Positions 56,065-64,000 of a DNA stretch of 64,000 nt are shown here, in pieces. Source of the stretch: Turnera subulata. Taxonomy: Eukaryota > Streptophyta > Magnoliopsida > Malpighiales > Passifloraceae. The notes below the pieces were generated by a model. The model was given only the letters and a program-made list of their open reading frames with translations. It was not told the origin of the DNA and searched no databases. Made by a program: the position numbers and the translations under genes. The stretch spans positions 1 through 64,000 of the forward strand of contig JAKUCV010006259.1 in the NCBI GenBank assembly GCA_028386065.3. Direction: 5' to 3'. The stretch's first letter is position 1. Each line of letters opens with the position of its first letter.

Positions 56065-58354
56065 AACGAATCGTATCCTTTTTTTTTTCCGGGAAAACGT
56101 AGTCGCTTTCATTTCATAGCATATAGCAAAAGTTTAAGTTACACATCAACAGTTAAAGAAAAACAGACTAGGTCTTAAAAAACACATTACAAACCAGGAT
56201 TGGGGTTATAATAACAAGGGAGCCAGCCATAACAAGCCTACTACCCCTCCAACCCCATTAGACAAGCAAGAGAGAAGAAAAACCGAAAAAACTTCGAACA
56301 GTTTGGGTTTGAATTACACATATAGTAATGCATATCCAAATTAGCCAACATCCATAAACACTATAGACATCTGCAACATAAGAAAATAGCACACCCGAAG
56401 CAGCCTGAGCGAAGAATACGCTTCCACCCGAGAGCACGGCAGAAAATGATTCAAGACCATAAAAAATGAAACCGGAGCAGGGAGCATGCATGCCATGAAT
56501 GGGGGGACATCTAACTTAATAGATTGACCATTCTAGTGCAATACACTTTAATTATCTCCTAGAGAACATAGAATATCGTTCCTCTTGACTCCATTTCCGC
56601 CTGCAACAGGAGGTGTTCAGCGACACCAAAGATCAACGCAGGCACAGGTTCAATTGATCACCAGAGATCGTGAGACCTGCAGTATAACCTGGACATAGAG
56701 CAATTAGCCATATCACAAAAGTTTTGAAACAAACACTTGCAAACGCAAGCCGAGGTATTGTTTCTCGCCCAATAGCGACAAAAAAGCCTTTGTATCCCGC
56801 CCACCTCCAGAGGTGATACTAGGCTAAACCAACATCAGCAACTACTCTCTGGCAGAGGGTACTGAAGGTACCCCCTCCTCATTTGCCTGGTGCGATTCAA
56901 CTTGCATCCCATTAACCCATGCCTCTGCTTCCATGTCAAACGCTTGGATTAGTTCGAGGGTCGATGGCTGGTACTTAACCTTAGTGGTTCTGGCCATCCT
57001 CTTCCAGCTCGGTTTGGATGCTGAAGAATGGATTGGAGAGGCATTATGAAGATCAGTGACCAGTTCCACCACAGTATTCATCATGCCAGTATGTGCTCTA
57101 CGCGCAGACTCTTTGATAGGAGATAAGAGAACCTCCTCTGCAACCTTGCGTTTCTTTGCTGCCGAACGAGTCACAAGCTTATCCTGCTGAGAGGACATTG
57201 AATCCAAAATAGAATCCCCTCCAGCTGCTTGTGTTTTTTCCCCTTCCAACAGCTCATCATGAATTTCCAGCGTAGCTTGTTTCTTTGCAGGGTAATGCTT
57301 CCCAAAGATCTCTTTGGCCCTCATCCAGGGACCAAAGCTATCTTCTGCTGGTCTCTCACATTCCTCACCTTGCCTCAGAGGTTTAACACACCTACTAGTT
57401 GGATGTGTTATTCTACCACAGCGATAACACAACTCACCAAGGCGTTCGTATTTAAACCTAATCCAAATTTCGTTTCCATTTTGGTCCAGACATGCAACAC
57501 CCGGCAATAAAGGCATATCAGACAGGACCTCTACACGAGCTCTGATAAATCCTTGCCATCCTAACATCGCTTCCAAAGAGGGTTCATAACAATGGAATAC
57601 CGGGAAGACCGACCCTATCTTAGCGATTTTCTCATGTGATAAAAGATTCGTGGGAATGTCATGTATTTGAACCCAGAAGAGGATTTGACGAAAACTGACC
57701 TGGCTCAGAATCATATCAGGGAACCAGCCCTTTAGGCAGAGATGCAGATTCGACACCAGCCATGGCATGCCTTTAAGCACCTTCTTCTTATCCTCCTCCA
57801 GCTCGAAACCGATCAGGAAGATGTTGTTCCGCTTTGGGATAATTCGAAAGTCACCTTTGATGTACCATACACTCATCATCTGACTTCGGATCTGACTGAT
57901 ATGTGGCCGCCGGTCACCAAGAATCTTCCCCACAACATATGTTCTGGCCACAATCGCTCCGAGGCTCTCCTCTGGGGTGACTTCACTTGAATCACGTGAA
58001 TCCCCGCCCAGGTCCAACACCCGACGTGAGGATGACTCCGCCATTAGCTGCAGGTACCGATTGGTAATAGAAAAAACCAGAAGGAATCTGGTACTGAGAG
58101 AATACTGAAATTACTCGTTTAGGACAACTCCTAAACACTACGGGAGTTTTTAAAACACCAGAAATGGAGGGGTAGGACAGATCGTAGTAGGATCGGAAAT
58201 GGTAAAGCAGGATGAAGGCTAGATGAGATTTGGGGAAACTAGATCCACGAGTAAGTGGGGGGAACAGTAGCAAACGATAAGCAGGAAAAGGGAGAAAACC
58301 TAAAAAGTGTTGAGAGCAAACAACGCGCTGCACGCGCCATAACGAATCGTATCC
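56065..58354 (-). mobile_element. ORF1-only LINE retroposon (half-LINE) with perfect 14-bp TSD
   Basis: The 14-base word AACGAATCGTATCC occurs at 56065-56078 and 58341-58354. Between them lies a minus-strand unit that begins ATGGCGCGTGCAGC at 58340, holds one long intact frame (58044-56842), about 760 bp of 3' untranslated sequence, and a poly(A) run (plus strand T run 56079-56088). It has no endonuclease or reverse transcriptase. The perfect TSD and intact frame suggest a recent insertion made in trans by LINE machinery. Confidence 0.9.
56842..58044 (-). CDS. LINE ORF1-like protein: DUF4283 domain plus CCHC zinc knuckle
   Basis: 400 intact codons starting MAESSSRRVLDLGGD. Residues about 30-165 fit the plant DUF4283 (RNA-binding, RRM-like) domain, with FIRIRF-like spacing around NNIFLIGFELEEDKKKVLKG and MPWLVSNLHLCLKGW. 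A CX2CX4HX4C zinc knuckle lies at residues 206-219 (CYRCGRITHPTSRC), the usual zf-CCHC_4 arrangement. A basic AAKKRKVAEE segment at 295-304 resembles a nuclear-localisation signal. The C-terminal third is low-complexity. In plant L1 elements such a protein binds element RNA. Here it is the only protein encoded, in an element with target-site duplications, so it may act in trans or be a passenger. No frameshift or stop is present. Confidence 0.85.
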   Translation of the reverse strand: MAESSSRRVLDLGGDSRDSSEVTPEESLGAIVARTYVVGKILGDRRPHISQIRSQMMSVWYIKGDFRIIPKRNNIFLIGFELEEDKKKVLKGMPWLVSNLHLCLKGWFPDMILSQVSFRQILFWVQIHDIPTNLLSHEKIAKIGSVFPVFHCYEPSLEAMLGWQGFIRARVEVLSDMPLLPGVACLDQNGNEIWIRFKYERLGELCYRCGRITHPTSRCVKPLRQGEECERPAEDSFGPWMRAKEIFGKHYPAKKQATLEIHDELLEGEKTQAAGGDSILDSMSSQQDKLVTRSAAKKRKVAEEVLLSPIKESARRAHTGMMNTVVELVTDLHNASPIHSSASKPSWKRMARTTKVKYQPSTLELIQAFDMEAEAWVNGMQVESHQANEEGVPSVPSARE

Positions 58355-58790
58355 TTAAAGATTAGTACAACTTAGTATTTCATTTCACCAAAATAAAAAA
58401 AGAAGAAGAACACAAGTTATTTTAGTCAAAACTCAGAAAGGTCCTTATGGATTATTCAGGATCAATTAATTATTTGATATAAAATGATTGCTTTCATTTT
58501 TATTAAAAAAAAATAAATTTTTATATAAGATTAAATAAAGATTTATGAAAATAGCATTCCAAATATGTGAATAACACAAGTGATTAATTTATTAACTGGA
58601 TCAAGTATCAAGGTTGAAACGTGTCAAGTTCATATATGATATATCCTCTTGGCAATGGCATGTAGATGGGCTTTGACCGTGCAACAATTATCGGGGATTT
58701 TCGTAACATATGATATGATGTGGAAATGAAGCCCGGATAGTTGCTTTTTTTTCTTTTTATCTTTTTGGGGTAAATCGAAACGAGCAGTAG
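58355..58790. other. AT-rich intergenic DNA, no gene seen
   Basis: No coding frame or defined repeat lies between the two LINE-type elements. Confidence 0.5.
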
Positions 58791-58845
58791 TTTTTTTTTT
58801 TTTTGGTAAAAGAACGACCAAAAGGCCAAACACACAAACTAATAA

Positions 58846-61800
58846 CTAGCCATAATCATCCCTAATAAGCCTAGACTGGCCAATACCCACAATATTCCCA
58901 AACAGAGTGTTTATCAGAAACGGTGGAGGAGATTCAAACTTCTGCATAATGAGACCTTGTGCACACCCAACATTAGCCAACAATTCAGCACATTTGTTCG
59001 CCTCGTGATACACATGACACAACTGAATTTGCCAAGGTTTATGGAGAAGATCACAAATGTTCATCAACAAAGCGTAATTTGTATCCCTCCGGGGTTCCCC
59101 ACCCATCAACAATTGCAGCACAACTTGAGAGTCAACCTCCAATACCACATGACTAAACTTCTTCTCCCAAGCAAACTCCAAACCTGATTTCACTGCCCAT
59201 AGCTCTGCCTTGACTGATGAACACACCCCCAGATTTCGTGCAAAGCCACCTAAGAATCTGCCATCCCCATCCCGAATCAATCCACCCGCACCAGCAGGAC
59301 CAGGATTACCCTTTGATGCGCCATCAGTATTTACTTTAACCCAACCCTTCGAAGGAGGTTTCCAACTGATCAACACATCTACTCTGTCACCCAGGCCATT
59401 CAATTTAGAATCCAAGCCCACAGCCATCTGAATGTCCTCTAAATAGTTAACAATGGCACAAACATTTACCGAGATATTGTTATTCTGCTTCACCCATCTT
59501 TCATTCCTTGATTTCCAAAGTATCCAAACAGCAACCCCAAAACAAGTACTCCACCCGTTACTGGAGGCGGAACCAAAGAAATTTGATAAGTTCAGCTTTA
59601 TCCACTCAACCAAATCACACCTGTAGAATTGATCCCTCATAGGAGGGGAGACCAATACATTCCATATATTACGGGCCATAAAGCAATCTCTCAAAACATG
59701 CAACAAAGTCTCATCCTGATTACACACACAACAAGGATTCATTGACAAGTGTCTCCTGAATCTTTCAGCATTGGTCAATAAGCAGTCATGCATAGCAAGC
59801 CACAAAAAGGATCGGATGCGTTGAGGACCATGCCAAGACCAAACCGTCCTCCAAATATCAGTAGGAGTAGATATAGAAATCCTTTCCAAATCATTATAAG
59901 CAGAGGAAATGGTAAACATACCTGAAGATGATTGCTTCCACACCATTAAATCTCTACCAGCACTGTCCCATGGAGGAATAATAGCACATAACTTCAGTAA
60001 AATATGATTGGGGAGTAATTGCTGGAGAGAAGCCCAGTCCCAATCACCATTGCTATCCACATACTCAAACACACGCTTATTCAGATGGATACTATCCAAT
60101 TCAGCCAAAGCATGATTAAGAAGAATACCCTCCTCTTCAATCCAGAAATCCACCAAAAAACGAATGGATTTGCCATTACCAATGACCCACTGAATTCCCT
60201 CTAGCACATGACTCCAAACATTCTCCATTCCTCTCCAAATATGGGACTTCCTACCAGAACCCTTAATAAACCAACCATCCTCCCTTTTTACAATATATTT
60301 GGCAATGAACACTTGTGCCCATAGAGTATCAGGCTCTTGAATCAGATTCCACGCTAATTTCATCAAAAAGGCAGCATTCATAGATTCTAATTTTCTCAAA
60401 CCAACCCCACCCTCCTTAATTGGTTGACACACTACATCCCACTTTAGCAAATGCATCTTGCAGCCCTCATCATTACTTCCCCACACAAAATTTCTACAGC
60501 GTTTCTCAATTTCATTGCAAACACCCTTAGGCATCATGGTCGTCTGCATTGTATAAATCGGTATACCAGCCAGCACAGATTTGCAAAGAGTTATCCTTCC
60601 TGCCATAGATAAACTAGAAGCTTTCCAAGATGCTAGCTTACTTCTAACTTTGTCCACAACATCCCAATAGGTAGAGTTAGTTACCCTCCCATGAATTAGT
60701 GGTACACCCAAATACTTTCCCAAGTTTTTAGTAAGTGAAAACCCATTGAGTTGTGCTAATCTGTTCATCTCTTCTTGCTTGACACCTTTTGAGAAGAAGA
60801 TTCGAGTTTTAGGTAAACTAACCTTTTGGCCAGAAGCCTCACAAAACAACTGCAGACACCGCTTCATGGTAGCTAATTGGTGTTCAGTAGCTTCCCCAAA
60901 GAGTAAAAGATCATCAGCAAACATCAACACAGAAATCTGAGGCCCCTTGTAACCAAACCGAAGTGGCTTCCAATTACCCTTCTCCACTTCAAAATTAATT
61001 AGATGTGCCAGTCTCTCCATGCAGATCACGAACAGGTATGGGGATAAAGGATCCCCCTGGCGGAAACCTCTTGTAGGCTGAAATTGAGAAGCCTTAGCAC
61101 CATTCCACAATACCTGCAAAGTCGAGGAAGAAATGCAATCCATTATACACCTCTGTAGATTCACAGGAAAGCCCACCAACTTTAAGGATTCGGCCAAAAA
61201 ACTCCAACTAATGCGGTCATACGCCTTTTCTAAGTCCACTTTGATTGTCATGAATTGCTTCCCTGAACTCTTCCCATGCATAGTATGGATTGCTTCCTGC
61301 GCAACCACGATATTATCAGAGATATGTCTCCCAGGATCGAAGCTACTTTGATGAGGCCCAATGATCTTCGGTAATATAGGCTTAATCTGATTAACTAACA
61401 CTTTAGCAATAACCTTGTAAGTGACATTGCATAATCCAGTAGGCCTGAACTGCGAGATGAATTCTGGTTTATCTACTTTAGGCAATAATACCAGAAAAGT
61501 TGGATTCTTGTCAGCCAATGAATCGGATCCATCGCAAAAATTCTGCAGAAAACTGCATATATTTGGACCAACAAGCCCCCATTGATTTTGAAAGAAAGTT
61601 GCGTGAAACCCATCTAGACCAGGTGCTTTCAAAGGACCAATACTGAATAAAGCAGACCTCACCTCCTCATTTGCAATTGGAACAGAAGAGGCCAACATCA
61701 TATCAGCATCAACTTGCAGAAAACCCATACCAACCGTCAATGTAGGCCTGCAATTACAATCCTCAGTGAACAAGTCTTGATAATAAGAAGTAGCTAAAGA

Positions 61801-63054
61801 GCTCAAAGAAATGTCATCCCATATCCAAACACTATCATGATTCTTCAACCCCTCCACTTTGTTCCGTTTCCTACGAATGATTGTAGAGACATGAAAGCAT
61901 TTGGTATTTCTGTCCCCTTGCACGATCCACTTAGATCTGGATTTTTGAAACCATAAAATCTCTTCTTGTTGCAAGATAACATTATACTCCCTAATCAACT
62001 CTTGTTCCCTCCTTTCCAATTCAGGCCACTTTGCCCCCGCCATCATTTTTTGCAAGCTGTGAATCCTTGCAAGACACTCCTTTTTGCGTTGAAAAATGTT
62101 ACCAAAAACCTTAACATTCCAATTTTTCAATTCCGGCTGCAATCTGTCCAGAGCAGAGATAATATGTTCATCCTTACTCCATTTACTACATATAAAATCT
62201 TGGAAGGACTCATGACTGAGCCACGCCGCCTCCAATCTGAATGGTCGCAGATTAGAATTAGATGGGGCCGATCCAAGAATATCGAGAAAAATTGGATGGT
62301 GATCAGATTTCACCCTAGGTAAATTCCGCAATGAAGCTTCAATGAATTTAGTTCTCCAAGCAGTGTTGACCACAACCCGATCCAATCTTTCATTTACTCT
62401 CTTTAAACCAAACCTTTTCTGACCCCTCCATGTAAATCTCGGTCCATGAGCCTCCAAATTCAAAAGCTGAGAGTCATCTAACCTCTACTGGAACATAACA
62501 CATCTACTCATATTAGTCGGACAACCACCACTCTTTTCATGACTGAACAGGATATCATTAAAATCACCCATCACTGCCTAGGGATGTATGCACCCCAAAC
62601 TTATAGTCTTCAAATCCCTCCAAAAAATATCCTTCTTCCCCACATTAGGATTCACATAAACTACGGTTAACCACCATTTAACACCCATCTGACTACTCAC
62701 TTCCATGTGAATGAGTTGGGAAGTAAAGGAGATCACCCGAATGTGATTAACTTGTGTAGGTGCCATCACCCATAAGCCCCCCGAAAAACCTTGTGCATCA
62801 ACCCTATGTATAAAAACCAACCCCATACTTCTAGCAACATTCTCCGCATCACTACCACTAACTCTAACCTCAGCTAATATAATAATATCAGGACGATTAA
62901 TCCTTATTAAATCCCTCAGGATGCTATGGAGTCGTCTACTCTTAGCACCCCTACAATTCCAGTATAAAAATTTATTCATAGGGAAAGAATAATCAGAGAT
63001 CAAACCTCTGATAGAGGACACAGAGGAGACACACATTGCCAAAGGTTGCGCCAC
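58846..63054 (-). pseudogene. LINE ORF2: endonuclease, reverse transcriptase, RNase H
   Basis: From M at 63054 the endonuclease begins with LYWNCRGAKSRRL and DIIILAEVRV. A TAG at 62580-62578 comes just before AVMGDFND, and a second TAG lies at 62487. The frame is then open for 1205 codons (62463-58846). The endonuclease ends around ERLDRVVVN. Reverse transcriptase has LLPKVDKPE, FRPTGLCNVTYK, KVDLEKAYDRISW, RQGDPLSPYLF and the catalytic FADDLLLFGEA. A zinc-binding region follows (CCVCNQDETLLHVLRDC, histidine preceding the last cysteine), then RNase H with NTDGASKGNPGPAG, AELWAVKSGL and VDS near the C-terminus. The protein would nick DNA and copy element RNA. Two stops in the endonuclease make this copy inactive, but the reverse transcriptase is well preserved. 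Confidence 0.93.
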
Positions 63055-63099
63055 ACATAGCCTTCCCCGAATCCAACCCCCCTCCAGCAGATGGTACTC

Positions 63100-64000
63100 C
63101 TAAGGGCCTCGAATGTTATGATTTACCAACGTGCCTCCCCCAGAATCCATCAAGCATTGAACTGTAACTTGAGGATCTGAGTTTAGCTTCGGTAAAACCA
63201 CCCTATTAGTCCCCATGGAATGACCATTGTCCGTAGCACTCACAGGCTCTTGCAACATACCCTGGGGAATAGCTCTCGGCACCTCAAGTTAAGTAACATC
63301 ATGTGGTCCATTCATACGACAACCAGTCTCAACAGAGGCACAAGGATTCTCACCGACCGGCATACCAACCGGCACTCTGCCTTCCCTGGTCAATTTCCTT
63401 CCTCTAGTTACAGACCTGCTACGACTTCTACGCCTAACAGGCTCATTCACTTTGTCTTTCCCCTTTCCAACATTTGTGATATCCTTCAGCAGGGCAGGCT
63501 GCACAAATCTCCCCTCATTAATTGAAATACCTCTACTCCTCTGTATCTGAATATCTTCCGAAGGGGTCAAAATAATCTTTGAGGCCAACGGGACCTTCTC
63601 CACCAGGGGCTCATCCACCTCCATAGACACACCCGTCTTACTTTGAGCATTTCCAGCCCCTTGCCGAGATTCTGCTTTTTGAGTTACACCCACCCCCATC
63701 GACTCAACCTGCATATTAATGGCCGTCACCATTGGAGTATTCTCCGTAATATTATTAAAAACCTCAAATCTCGACCCAGAACCAACCCCAGCGGGTTTGC
63801 TTGGAGCATTTCGCCGACCTCGACTCTTTTTCTGCACCAACATCCATTGACCCTGCGCTTTAAACACTTCAGGCCTCACCTGAGGGATTGCTGCACCTGG
63901 ACGATGCGTATTAGGAATGGAGCCAGTGTTCGGAGAATCTGAATTCAAGTTTTTAGCAGGGCATATCTCCTCTTTATGGCCATATAAACCGCAATTAAAG
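63100..64000 (-). pseudogene. LINE ORF1 C-terminal part, incomplete at the window edge
   Basis: At the window edge the minus strand reads NCGLYGHKEEICP, the end of a CCHC zinc knuckle. It is followed by a long polar linker and a basic RRRSRSRSVTRGRK segment (about 63437-63396). A TAA at 63291-63289 ends the first open part. The same frame continues to a TAG at 63102-63100, and then runs into ORF2. The N-terminal DUF4283 domain should lie beyond 64000. The role is RNA binding in the LINE particle. Confidence 0.85.

Larger units (their letters stand above)
58791..64000 (-). mobile_element. L1-type LINE, 5' end beyond the window
   Basis: Read on the minus strand: ORF1 C-terminal part (64000-63100), endonuclease (63054-62470), reverse transcriptase, a zinc-binding region and RNase H, ending at 58846. 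A short 3' untranslated region and a poly(A) run (58805-58791, T on the plus strand) follow. ORF1 and ORF2 are in one reading frame, separated only by stop codons. Confidence 0.93.

Overview
The window is nuclear DNA of a flowering plant, most likely a eudicot. It has three intron/exon-structured or single-exon host genes of recognisable plant families, separated by many nested retrotransposons: Ty1/copia, Ty3/gypsy chromovirus-like and Tat-like elements, L1-type LINEs and a tRNA-derived SINE. I cannot name the species.

Host genes. (1) A three-exon gene on the minus strand at 8918-10206 encodes a 73-residue QCR9-like subunit of mitochondrial complex III. (2) A ten-exon gene on the plus strand at 29405-33435 encodes a 346-residue WD40 protein of the CIA1 (cytosolic iron-sulfur assembly) family. 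(3) An intronless minus-strand gene at 34501-34986 encodes a 161-residue BIC-type inhibitor of cryptochromes. From memory, the Arabidopsis QCR9-like and BIC1 genes are immediate neighbours (AT3G52730/AT3G52740), so QCR9...BIC here looks like retained microsynteny stretched by transposons and the CIA1 gene.

Layout. 1-4830: decayed copia element with its 3' LTR. 4831-5817: Tat-like LTR fragment. 5818-8165: second copia fragment (minus) with a 1.8-kb LTR. 8918-10206: QCR9. 10880-13379: Tat-like LTR plus a repeat-bearing 3' untranslated region (minus), inverted relative to the 4831 fragment. 13661-27530: LINE pieces split by a young 10.6-kb gypsy element (15247-25866, TSD TAGGG) that has gag but no pol and carries two antisense genes. 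29405-34986: CIA1 and BIC. 36554-36680: SINE. 36827-45570: foldback element with 177-bp inverted arms, split by a chromovirus (37110-45393, TSD ACATA). 46323-55709: copia element (minus, TSD AAAAC) holding a 3.08-kb solo LTR (TSD ATATA), arrays of small hairpins and a second copy of one antisense gene. 56079-58340: ORF1-only retroposon with a perfect 14-bp TSD. 58791-64000: L1 LINE (minus) running off the window end.

The most unusual content is the pair of homologous chimeric ORFs at 20330-21012 and 50060-50743. Each has an unknown N-terminal half followed by a truncated LINE-type endonuclease start, each has a TATA-like box, and each lies antisense inside an LTR element of a different superfamily. 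At 20 kb the chimeric ORF sits with a second antisense gene that has its own TATA box and polyadenylation signal, within a cargo bracketed by duplicated 3'-end motifs of the host element. Also notable are the half-LINE retroposon, the covarying hairpin arrays in the copia leader, and the dominance of amber stops consistent with CHG-methylation decay.
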